From: Macrolepiota albuminosa
Lineage: Eukaryota; Basidiomycota; Agaricomycetes; Agaricales; Agaricaceae
Assembly (NCBI GenBank): GCA_027475525.1
Contig: JAMWFC010000088.1
Coordinates: 1,790,439 to 1,854,438 of the forward strand
Direction of reading: 5' to 3'
Length of the DNA stretch: 64,000 nucleotides
Part shown: piece by piece, positions 53,760 through 64,000 of the stretch
Position numbering within the stretch: position 1 is the first letter of the stretch
Layout of the letters: every line of letters starts with the position of its first letter
Program-made: the position numbers and the translations under genes
Notes under the pieces: generated by a model
Database searches by the model: none
Seen by the model: the letters and a program-made list of their open reading frames with translations, nothing else
What the model was told of the DNA's origin: nothing

Positions 53760-56018
53760 TTAGATAGTGTAGTAAAATCCTGGTTGACCTTCCAAGGGGC
53801 CGATTTTGCCTTCGCGAGCAAGCCTGTTCCTTCGGATGAAGGTGAATGACGTCATGGCCAGCAAGACGAGCAGAAGGAACTGGCAGCCCAATGCGGCCCA
53901 CATGCCGTTCAGGTACCTATTGTAAAACACAAATCAGCAACAGGTTATTAGTTTGTTGTTTCAAATAACTTGCCTTGGGTAATCCTGTTGACGGAAACTG
54001 AAGGAAAAGTAACACATTGATAAGTGAAATCGAAATCAGAATAGCGGAACCTTACACAGTGGTGGAAAATACACCGGCAATACCGCCGAATGTGACGATA
54101 ACGGCGGTTGAAACGGATCGCTATGACATCCTTAGCTTGAAAAACGCTGCCTGGAAACGGAAGTTTACATACCTTGGTGTGAGACACGACATTGTTGGCG
54201 CTCTAGTACCGAGGGTCAGGATAACTGTCGTGGTATTTGAAACCCGGACTTACGTATGACAAGATACCTGGAACACTGGCACAAGCTCCGACGTTAGTGA
54301 GGCATAGACCTGTCGAAACATCAGATGTAGCAGTAGTCAGGAAGAGATCAAACATACCAAAGTATCGAGCTCCGTTATTTGTCGAGTACGCGGTGACCAC
54401 AAGCCCAATGATCGTAAGGATGGTCTGAATGGTGATCATGAGAGCGCGTTGCCGTGTACGGTCGGAAATGTAGGCAAATCCAAAGGCGAAAATAACCTGT
54501 CCATTTCGAAAGTCAGTGTCGTGCGGGAGAGAAACATGAAATTGGCGTACAGCAAAAAGACTTGGTGGAGCAGAGAGGAGGAGAGAATCCCGCAAGTGGT
54601 AACCCATGGAAGAAAGAATGATCGGCACAAAGAACCCTGCAAGATGTTAGATACCGATAACAAACCACAAGGATGGGAGCCTCACCGATGGCGTAGGTAG
54701 GTACTGTTGCGCTCATCAACATGAGACCTGAAGTAACCCATATTAGAAGGAACGAATGCGGCAGAGATAGGAAACTTTACCGAATGCCCACATGGTCCAA
54801 TCGCTGAGGTGAAGGCGGAGCTTTTGCCAAGTCATCTGATCAGGCAGAGCATCACCTCTATCCTCCTCGACGCGATGGAGCACCAGCTACGTCAATTGTC
54901 AGACTTGATCCTAGCAGAACGCATCACACGACGTACCTTTGTCTGCTCAGGAGTCAAGAAGCGGTTGTTGTCTGGGAACTCTGGGAAGAAAATGTAGCAG
55001 ATAAAGCCAACGAGAATAGTAATAGCGCCTTCAATAATCTGGAATAGCGTCAACACCGGTCTTCCACAGTTAAGCCGTGAACGCACGAATATCCATTGCC
55101 AGCCGTTGAGCCCACAGCGAGGAGCGAGCAACGTCAATGCATAACCTGACTTCGGTTCAGACTTGAAGACCATGAGCATGCGGTTCACCTACCAAAGATG
55201 GGGCTGAAGCCTCCGATGAAAATTGAGGAGAGATAGAAAGAAGCCATTCGTTTTTGAACCTCATGCCGCTTGTACCTATGTTTCGTGAGTTTGGATCACG
55301 AGAAAGAGAAAAACAGGAACCATACCATGTTGAAATAAGGAACACAATGGCAGGTAAGAGGCCGGCCTCCAATCAATTGTCAGTTGTCATCTTAGTCTAC
55401 GTCCACTTGACGAAGCCTACCTCGAAGACACCGAGAATGACGCGGCAAAGGACGAGGTAGCCCCATGTCGGAACGAAGCCCATGCCCAATTGAGCTGCAC
55501 CCCAACTGGCCACACATATGCTGATCCATGTGCGAGCACCCAGCTTCCGTAGAATCATGTTACTTGGCAGTTGGCTGGAAAAAGAAATCGTGAGCCGATA
55601 AAAAAGAGTGAGAGGTCACTGTGGCTCACAGAAGGATATAGGGAATGAAGTACATGCACGCAACAATGCTGTAACGATTACCGAGTTCAAGTTGCTGTGG
55701 GTTCATTAATCCAAGGTCGAGTCTGAAGGCCATAAAAAAATCACCAGATCTTTCTCCATTCCGGCGATGCGAGCCACACCGGTATTGACTCTGTCAACTA
55801 CAGCGACGGCAAAAATCAATCCAAGCAAGGGAAGCATGCGAAGGTCAACCAGCCGACTGTGCATCAACGTTGTTCAGCATGCCCACAATGGATAAAAGGA
55901 AGTGACAGGCTTACACTGTGTTCTTCTCGAGTTCGGGAGAGTATTCCTCGACGACATCCTTCTCGACATCCTCGACGTGTTCTGCGAAGACCTTGGAGGA
56001 CTTGGGAGATGGGGCCAT
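53760..56018 (-). CDS. MFS transporter, allantoate-permease (Dal5-like) family
   Basis: A many-exon gene starting at the ATG at 56018. Clear exons are 56018-55915, 55856-55745, 55694-55630, 55574-55421, 55366-55326, 55274-55194, 55145-55087 and 55038-54937, and more follow to the TAA at 53762-53760. The N-terminus is acidic and cytosolic; then MFS helices follow with VVDRVNTGVARIAGMEKDL, MILRKLGARTWISICVASWG and the GVFEAGLLPAI loop. A long central loop contains FFPEFPDNNRFLTPEQTK. The C-terminus ends FIRRNRLAREGK ... GPLEGQPGFYY. This pattern is typical of Dal5-like anion:cation symporters for small organic acids or vitamins. The substrate is unknown. No break is visible in the exons I joined. 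Confidence 0.88.
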
Positions 56019-58853
56019 GTCTGATTATCTTGGAAATTTTGCACCCCTTTATACATTCAAATATCCGATCTCAAGAATTCAGGAGAAGTCAGGAGAAGCC
56101 AAGCATAGTTAAAAAGATGCATCCCCGAACGGACAGGCCCAGGGCAGATGAGGACAATTATTCAACAGAAATCCTTTGATTTGCGATCTAATGTGGGGCA
56201 GTGTGGGGCAGATGTGAGCGGATCAGGGATGCGGATCCAGGGGTGGTATCACGGGACCCCCGACAAGAGCAAAAAAGGAAAAGATTTGAAATGAACAAGC
56301 AGGGTTGGAGGACTTGGTACTTTGCAGTCTGGGCAGTCACAAAGAATCGCCAGACTGACACGTCTCTTCACGCTGTGGACTCTAGTGAAGCCCGGGCGCC
56401 CTGATACGCAGATAATTCCTACATCCGCAATGCCCACACCGGAGGTTTGTTTAGCCCTTCGCTGAGTCTTCCAATTCGTTCGGCATTTTGAAGTGGGATT
56501 TACTCCGGCAACATGACATTCAGGCTTGAATGCAACAGTTGCTCCAGAAATGTTCCTCAATCGATGGAAACTAAACTCATTAACATGAGGTCCTCGGAAG
56601 GGTACACAAGTTAAGGCGAGCATTCACAAATCGTACGGAGGAAAAGAATTTTTCACATTATCAAATTAGTAAAGTTTTTTCGTGTGTAATCGAATGCACA
56701 TGATCGGCGGACTGCTGATTTCCGATGGCACGAACACAGTCATGCAGACGGTGTACCAATCAGAACAAAGAACATATGGCCGAGAGCACCTCGTTTCTCG
56801 TACCAGTACAAGCACCAGTATCAACGTGCATGCTGGGGGGGGTTGGATAGGAGGTCGCATTCCATGTCGAATTTGCAATTTATTCGGCTGGCTAATTCAT
56901 GTGACGCCGCTCCCTGCCGGTGATAACGGTTGTTCAATCGCCGGCGCCCGGGTTCGCACTGGCTAAAAATAACTACCCGGTTACCGTCTGCCTTTAATTT
57001 TCTCCGTTGGGCGCGGAGTCGTGCGAGGGACTCTGTCTTAATTCACGACATACAAAAAGGAGAGGCAACGATAGGGCAGAGAAACACAATGACAGGCTCT
57101 GAGTTCCTGTTCCCTTTGTGCGCGGGTTGCCATGCTTTGACCGTGATCCAAGCTTCCGGGTCTTCTTTCGGCCAGACAATCACAGCCCTTTTTCGGCTTT
57201 AACGAAACGCCAAGAAATCACTACAAATTCGAATTTCAAGAGAAACTTGATTTCGGACTTAAGGACGAACCTTGGAAAAGAGGAATAGAAAGGGAAAAAA
57301 AACATGCATATTGTTCATATTTTGCGACGTTTCTCTACCTTTACCTTCCCGTACGGCTCGTTGACGTTGTTCTCAAGAAAATCGTATCAATTCGGACGAC
57401 GAGTCCGAAACGAGATTATCGGCCGTCGCATGGCGTCGGGCGAAATCCTCGCTGTCATCTTCATTGTCATTTTTGTCAGTCTATTCTGCTAGATTAAAAT
57501 CAATTTGAAATATGCAGCAAAGTGGATCATATGAAAATCATGACAAGAATGGGCCAACATGAGGTGATGAGTATCTTGAATTAATGTCCTATGCCTGGAT
57601 AGACCGTTGCGGACAGGCGCAACCAGTCTGATGGGACTGATCAAGTTTGGTCTACCTACACATATGAATTTTATACATTCTCAAGCACTCGCAGCTCGGA
57701 TATGTTCCCTTCTTGTTGCCGGAGGATGAAAAAAACAAGCCAAATGACCCGATTGGCTAGGATGTAGTCGCCCTTTGCCATTAATACGGCCATCGGCCTT
57801 ATCATATGACATCCCAGGGGAGGAACGAGTCGGTTTTCGTCTTCTACGCAAAGGAATCATGAAATCGAAAGGAGGATAGCGAGAACGACGATTACGGAAG
57901 CACAACAGCACTTGTATTCTTCAGAGGGCTCAACCTTCATAGGTAGCGACTGGAGTTTTCTAATAGTGAGCACGATTCCATTGCTCTGTACTCCGCTGCG
58001 GCTTTTTGTTCATTGTATATCGCCTCCAGCAGAGAAGTTCCGTTTGTGTTACTCAGTTCTCAGTTTTCTATCGAGAGCTCCATCTTCTCCTTAGACATCT
58101 TTAAACGGCAATTCGGTATGCGACACGTCGGTGCTAGTTGTTTCAATTCCTTGCGTACCTTGTTCCCAACAAGAACGAAACTATTGGTGGTGATCTTTGT
58201 ATTTCCTATCGACGCCACAAGAAAGGCTGCGACGAGACACTGTGCACTATCTCTCATAGTTTCATGCTAGAAAAGAGTGTCAACGACCCATCTCCGTGTG
58301 TTGGCAAAGGTCTCAGTACGAGTTCATCCTCTTCTAATTGGAATCGCTTGGGCTATCGCGAACTCTGTGTCCTATGCCGCTGCTGTCTTGATCCGGAAGG
58401 ACAGATGTTGCTGGGAGCAGTCTGACCTAATCCGCGTTCTCATACAACCGCACCAAGTTTATTTTTAATCTGACCAGTCGCATGAGGAATAGGACCCGAA
58501 GTTTTGTGTATCTAAGGCTTGGACATGTAATCTTACCCTCTCAATAGGACGATGTCGTTGTCAAAACAGCTCTCAGTGTCCACCAGTCATCCCGCCGCTC
58601 TGCTCAATCTCGCTTGTCATTGGCGGCAGCACGAGAAAATATTCAAGACAGTATTATGTGCGATTCGCCACAGAATGACTCCGGATTTGAACCGAGGGTT
58701 ACTCAAACAATGCTGGCCAAATGCTCGATATTTACAATCAGTCAATCTAATAAAGCTCGTAAACCGGCTCTACAACTCTTGGGAAGAGGTGGCTGAAAGT
58801 TTAAGTGGCTGAAAGGCCAGTTGTCTGTGAGCCGTACAGTCTCTTATCCAGAC
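56019..58853. other. long intergenic stretch
   Basis: Only short frames are seen, for example 56249-56623 minus (124 codons) and 57681-57911 minus. A 62-codon plus frame at 57304-57492 ends in a hydrophobic segment. None has motif or splice support. The part next to 56018 should be the MFS promoter. Confidence 0.4.
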
Positions 58854-59486
58854 AATACATACTACGCAACGCAGACGAACTGGGAACGCTACTGGGAACG
58901 AAGAAAGGACTCGAAGCGATGGTAAAGTTTCTAGAGAAAACCGGAGCGTTCACGAAAACGGGTACGAGGATCACGCAGAAGGCGACACCAGAGATCGACG
59001 ATGAAGAAAACGATGAAGAAGAGGAGAGTTGGTGGAGAAGAATGGAGAGGCAGGGAGGAGGAAGGGCCGGGTGAGAATGAGGGGAGGGAGTAGAGGGTAA
59101 AGGGTAAAGAACAGCAAGAGAACGCACCGAAAACAGGGCAGGTCTAGGAACACACCACGGGGGACCGAAGCACCCCGTGTACGCGAACACGCTGGCGGGA
59201 CAGGAGAAACGACCCAACACAACAACCATAAATCCGACACCCCAATACACATGCACCTTCAGGAGTAGTTCGCGACGTTACCCAGACCATCACACAAGCC
59301 ACCAAAACCTACACGAAGAGAGTTCTATCGCACACAGGTTCGAGAGAAAGACAGCAGATAGATAGCCCATCACCCAAAACACACGGTGTAGAGTACAGTA
59401 CTAGCTCTACCCCCGCCTCTTAGCCCTGCATAGCGGCTTGCCGGCGGTAAAAATAGAATTCATCCATCCATCCATCTTATCCAGAC
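58842..59486 (+). mobile_element. 5'-truncated LINE copy, related to the 46-52 kb element
   Basis: The body 58854-59474 is flanked by the 12-bp duplication TCTTATCCAGAC (58842-58853 and 59475-59486). It contains the last part of the RNase H ORF (LLGTKKGLEAMVKFLEKTGAFTKTG; DDEENDEEEESWWRRM) and the same 3' block GGCTTGCCGGCGGTAAAAAT, ending in a (CATC)n tail. Typical abortive target-primed reverse transcription. The frame 58805-59074 is a chimera of flank and LINE sequence, not a gene. Confidence 0.88.
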
Positions 59487-61550
59487 GACCACAGAACAAG
59501 ACCACGTTATCTATTGATGACGATAGAATATACCGGCAAGCAGTTTAAACGGAAAGGGTCGAAGAAGGAGTCCGAAAGAGAAGAGAAGAGAAAGAGAAGT
59601 CGTCAGTAGTCCTTTTGGCCATGACTTATATCTAGTCAGACCGTTAAGGTTCTGTATGTATGACGTAGTGGAGGTAATGTACGTAAGTAGTACTAATCGC
59701 AGTTGTACGGGATTAGATTGTCCATGACATATTTAAGAGGAGAGAGAACGACAGTACGTCTCTGGTTGGAAGACTGTCGATACAGTAATTCGATACTTCA
59801 TGTGCATAATTAGAAAACATCAAAAGAACTTTGTCGTCTCCGCAGTCTAATCGAAACACGGCGTCCTAGCTCTATGCCAAGTGCACAAAAGTCTGATACG
59901 AGGTTTTCTTCAGTCGACCTTCACAGGCGTCCCGCCTTTTGAACACAATCGATATTACTGGTGATGTATCATTGAATGCATAGGACTCCTACCCGAACAC
60001 GTACAGCCGCGAAATCAATGCAAGTCTTTCCCTGTACTGCTCAAACCATGATTTGACCGCTTGTGCATGTAGGAATATCGAAGGCTTTTCAAGTACCGAC
60101 GTAAACGCATGTCGCGACGAAGATAGTCAATCGTACCTTCAGCCGCTACGAGAAGTACTAGTAGGGCTTCTTCGATGTTCCATCCCCTTCTTCTACCGCT
60201 CAATGAGGCATGTCGAGGAAGAGCCACTGTATCAGGCCGCAGAACCCTGAGGCAACGAAAGGCATAAGATGGGCTACATATATCTAGTCGAGGTGGATTA
60301 CATCCCCATTTATTGAGTTTGTTTACATCCGATTCCCAGGGTTGAGTCATGGGACTAAGGGGCGTATGTGGCCAAGAACAGAGGGGCGCTTATTTGAACT
60401 CGATGTACGTCATTTAGCTTTCTAGATCAACGTGTTGAAGAATCTACAACCGTTGGGCTTCTGTGGTCGAATAGTGTGAGGAACGAAAGGCGAAGGAAGA
60501 ATATCTTAGAGGAATGGAACATAATGTTCTTTGTCTTTCTCAACCAACACATAGCACACCAGACGTAAATCCATCACTGATAGTGCCAGGAGCAAGGAGA
60601 GACGTCGCGCATAGTGGATGCAAGAAGAAATTATGGCTGGACAAGGTACGGTCAAGGTGTCTCTTTAGCAGCGGCAGCATAAACCCATAAGCAACTAAGA
60701 GGTGACAGGACAAGTAGGTGTATGGTACGGGATTAACTATGGCGAGTGAAGTTCCAGGACGCTGAAGAAGGGATACGCGTCATGCTGAACGCCTGGACAA
60801 CATAAACATAACCCTATAATTGATTTCCTGCTTCTGAGCTTTTTCATTTCTATACCAGCAACCCTAACCCTGTATGCGACGCACACTAGAGTCCCTGCCC
60901 TGGATTGTTTTCAACCTTGATCGGTCTACGGCACTACCCGGTCTGAGTTCCAAGTGGTCAACAAAGCGGTATCCTCCTTTCATCGAATAAGTCTTTACCT
61001 GCCACGTCCCAAATCCATGGCTGGGGCCCACGCTTGTACTCTCGATTTACGTTACTTCGGCAGTCGTAGCGAACTTGACTTTTGTTAAATTCCAGATCAC
61101 CACGGCTCTAGAATCCAGTCGTACAAAAAGGAGTCTGTTGTACTTGGGTTTTTATTGTTTTTCTAGCCGCTGTTGTGCTCGTTGGACCAAAGTGACAATC
61201 GGCCATAAGGGATGCCTTGTAGTTGCATGGAAACGGCCAAGATCTCTTGACGAACTCGATATCAGTGTCGCCTCTTTGACGACTTCAAGGTCACCATAAT
61301 AGTGAAACCAAGGATGATCATTCTTTTGTTCTTAATCCTATATATGAAGCCCAGTCAATCGGTATACGCCATCAGTCCAAATAAAGAAGCTGTTACGGAC
61401 ACCGCAATAAAGACCCTCTAATTTCGAAAGAAATCAATTATCTGCGGGCAGCTCCTTGACACCTCTCTTTCGTCTTTTAGTAAGTGAATCCGACCATTTG
61501 TTTTTCTCCATCACCGCTGATCATTATACGTACAGTATCAACAGAAACAG
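59487..61550. other. intergenic
   Basis: No supported gene. Short frames at 60015-60350 (minus) and 61075-61299 (plus) have no recognisable features. The last 150 bp before 61551 probably hold the promoter of the next gene. Confidence 0.45.
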
Positions 61551-62339
61551 ATGTCTAAATTCGCCTTTGACGTTCAGGAGAACGGCCTAGTCGAAGTTTG
61601 TCTGGATGTGACAGACAACTTCTCGGGAAAAGACCGTGTGGCACTCACAGAGCGCCTGACCAGACCCGGAAAACCTAATAGCTCTGGAGTCCTGATCTAC
61701 GAGGTTTTCATGATTGTATTGGTACCCTCCGTTCATTTACCTGTATCAGAAAGCTTGAAGCTGCTTGAAGAAGGACTTCGCGAGATCAACGAGGCGGATC
61801 AATTCAATCGGTGCACAGAAATCTGCATACAATTCCCCGATTTTCTACCACACGTGGTCCAAGGCCTGGGGAGGTTCACGCTCCCGTATCTTCAGAGGTT
61901 GATCTTCTTCGGCAATCGCACTCAGTTACCCCTTATTCTCAGCCCCGGGACAATTCCCTCGAGGCTGAAAACCCTCTCCCTTATTTGCGATCTCACGGTA
62001 TGTGATTGTGCCTACCTTCTCAAAGAGCTTTCGGATACACTCGTCTTTTTTTACGTCGGACGTCTCACACTTCCAGACCACGGGACAACAACAACCATGT
62101 TCCCGGGGTTCCAGAGCCATCTTATCGAAGGAAGGATCAGAATGACGTCCCTGTATGTTATGGAGTTCCTAGAACTGTTCGTGAACCCAATTGAAATGCT
62201 GAACAAGTTCGAAATGCCGGCGCTCCGCAGATTCTGCATCAACAGAGTGAATAGACATAATAGAAAAGGCATCACGAAAAAGGATTTTAAATGGATTCCT
62301 TGGAATGAAGTTAAAGAGACAAACATACCCGATGTCTAG
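61551..62339 (+). CDS. hypothetical protein, intronless, 262 aa
   Basis: A single uninterrupted frame with protein-like composition: alternating leucine-rich strands and turns such as RFTLPYLQRLIFFGNRTQLP and FEMPALRRFCINRVNRH. The spacing of Leu/Pro blocks recalls the leucine-rich half of the F-box/LRR-like proteins abundant in mushrooms, but no F-box is visible at the N-terminus. No signal peptide or membrane helix. Function unknown. The sharp start after a plausible promoter and the length support a real gene. Confidence 0.65.
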   Translation: MSKFAFDVQENGLVEVCLDVTDNFSGKDRVALTERLTRPGKPNSSGVLIYEVFMIVLVPSVHLPVSESLKLLEEGLREINEADQFNRCTEICIQFPDFLPHVVQGLGRFTLPYLQRLIFFGNRTQLPLILSPGTIPSRLKTLSLICDLTVCDCAYLLKELSDTLVFFYVGRLTLPDHGTTTTMFPGFQSHLIEGRIRMTSLYVMEFLELFVNPIEMLNKFEMPALRRFCINRVNRHNRKGITKKDFKWIPWNEVKETNIPDV

Positions 62340-64000
62340 CCAGATACAAGTACGAATACACGAGTTTTCAGTTTTCTAGTTTTCTAACACCCAGAGATGA
62401 CCTGTATAACCAATTTAACCTGCTATTGTATATACCCAAGACTGAAAGTCGCTAGTACGGCTGATCATTTTTATGAAGATATACGCGACCTTTCTAACAA
62501 CAACGACGCCGTCGAGAATGGTTCCTACGTGTTGCAATGACCAGGGTCTGTAAGCTTCGGCCTTGAAAGTCACTATGTAAATAAATTTCCCAAGTTAAGC
62601 CAACTTCGAATTACCAAGTTTCGTTGAAAACAGACTCGCGAAAACAAGACTTGAGCTTGACCACGCGCCCATTGGATCCCACGCGTCAGGCTGGTGTTCT
62701 CGCTGTTAGTTCGAGGTTGCTTAGAGTAGAAGCCTCGCATCCGAAGTACACCGACAAATGCTGATTTACGATTTGTAGTCAAGCACGCCCTTAGCTTACG
62801 GTCCAAAAGCCTTTTTTTTACCTAGCTATATATTCACCCTACACATCGATCGTCAGATTTAGTCATCCGCCTTTAGGAATTCTCAAGAGTCATTAGCACT
62901 TGCGTAGGGCTGCACTCGCCAAGGGGGGTTCAAACGTTCAGCCAGCCCCTCGGACGTCGGATCGGACTCCGCGATTTTTTTGAGTAAAAGTAGGTTTGTC
63001 AGAGGACTCCGGTCCGGATTTGCCCAGATGTGGAGGGTGACCGACCACGGATAACTGCTCTTGGTGTTGGTTTTCTCTGCGTAGGGGATGATACCGGTGC
63101 TGCCGGCTCCCATCATGACATGGCACGATAGGATGGCAGTTATCCGCGGGACGATTTTTAGGGGATGATACCGGTGCTGCCGGCTCCCATCATGACATGG
63201 CACGATAGGATGGCAGTTATCCGCGGGACGATTTTTTTTTTTAGAAAAATTGCAATGTGATGCATACATATGTCTCGCATTTTTGAGAGATGCGAGATGG
63301 CTGTGCGGGATGATCGGAAAGTTGCCTCTTCCCCCACACACGGCGTCTAATTGTGCGACGACGACGGCGGCGGCGGAATTTTCTTTACCTTTTTTTTTCT
63401 TTCTGTCTTGTTTTCTGTTTTGCGATTTGTATGCTTGTACGATTTCTAATTTTTTAAGAAAATTCTTTCTGATTTATCCCGGTTTTCCATGCACCCTTGA
63501 TGCTAAAACCCTATCACTCAACCGGGAAATTGACTATCCAATAATAATACATACTGATAAACTGTAGCTAAAAACCAATCTCTGAAACGCGGACCAACCA
63601 GTATAAGCATCATCATCAATCATCATATCATCATATCATATCATCCATATCATCATATCATCATTAACCATGTCCATCAATCATCCTTACTCTTCTTTCT
63701 TCGTTCTCACTACGTAACGTTCTGTTATGTTTGATAATGGATTTGATGTTTCTTTGGGTTTTCGCGTAATATTAGCGTTCCTCTGAAACGTGAACAGCGA
63801 AATCACATCGTGATATGATATGATATGATATGATAGTTCATGGCGGTATCATCCTTGATGTCCAATTACAGACTCGAGCTTCCTCCTAGGAAGCCTCGTG
63901 CAAACCGTTACCTCGGCTCGGAACCAACCTCGCGTCTCGTAGTTCTGTGTCCTGGGCATTGGATTGGATTGGGTTGGCAAGCTACACGAGCCCACATACC
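62340..64000. other. intergenic with microsatellites
   Basis: No gene supported. It contains a 77-bp duplication, CAT/CATAT-rich sequence at about 63608-63675 and ATATG repeats at 63811-63834. Confidence 0.5.
63082..63235. repeat. exact 77-bp tandem duplication (probable artefact)
   Basis: Unit 63082-63158 is repeated at 63159-63235 in non-coding sequence. Confidence 0.95.

Noticed and set aside
57304..57492. Small protein with a hydrophobic C-terminus
   Set aside because: 62 codons, no family recognised, no splice or promoter evidence; reported only as part of the intergenic stretch.

Overview
The window looks like nuclear DNA of a basidiomycete fungus, probably an Agaricomycete. The evidence is genes cut by many 45-60 bp GT..AG introns, a FunK1-type protein kinase, a multi-exon seven-helix-type membrane protein family, a CsbD-like stress protein, a PsiD/PSD-type decarboxylase, and a dense load of Helitron, Ty3/gypsy and Tad-type LINE elements. 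It is one scaffold with a 100-N gap at 25477-25576.

Layout: 1-4.7 kb holds one convincing host gene (membrane protein, 3138-4572). 4.74-12.55 kb is an AT-rich Helitron on the minus strand. 12.99-38.2 kb is a nest of transposons. A TIR element with TA target duplication (outer ends 12997 and 38213) was hit by a chromodomain Ty3/gypsy element (13852-38192, target duplication AAAAG). That element was hit in its RNase H region by a second, unusually long gypsy-type element (17101-35836, 1044-bp LTRs, target duplication ACGG). The second element contains an inverted, incomplete relative (about 25577-30261) and a block of antisense genes between pol and the 3' LTR. 38.3-45.1 kb is a host gene island: FunK1 kinase with decayed tandem 3' copies, CsbD-like protein, and PSD/PsiD-like decarboxylase. 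46.2-52.65 kb is a nearly complete Tad-type LINE (minus). 53.76-56.02 kb is an MFS transporter (minus). 58.85-59.47 kb is a 5'-truncated LINE copy. 61.55-62.34 kb is an intronless hypothetical gene. The rest shows no gene I can support.

Two signals cut across the window. First, 23 tandem duplications all have a period of exactly 77 bp and shift the frame wherever they fall in coding sequence. They look like unmerged 77-mer contig overlaps rather than biology, and they account for most of the apparent breaks in the Helitron and in the long gypsy elements. Second, mutations that remain after discounting them are dominated by CpG transitions: 15 of 18 differences between the two 1044-bp LTRs, several CGA-to-TGA stops, and Asp-to-Asn changes at an integrase and a reverse-transcriptase catalytic site. 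This suggests methylation-linked decay of the transposons.

The most novel-looking content is the antisense, spliced gene inside the long gypsy element (32127-34646), which encodes a Zn2Cys6-like cysteine cluster. Two or three related antisense first exons lie next to it.
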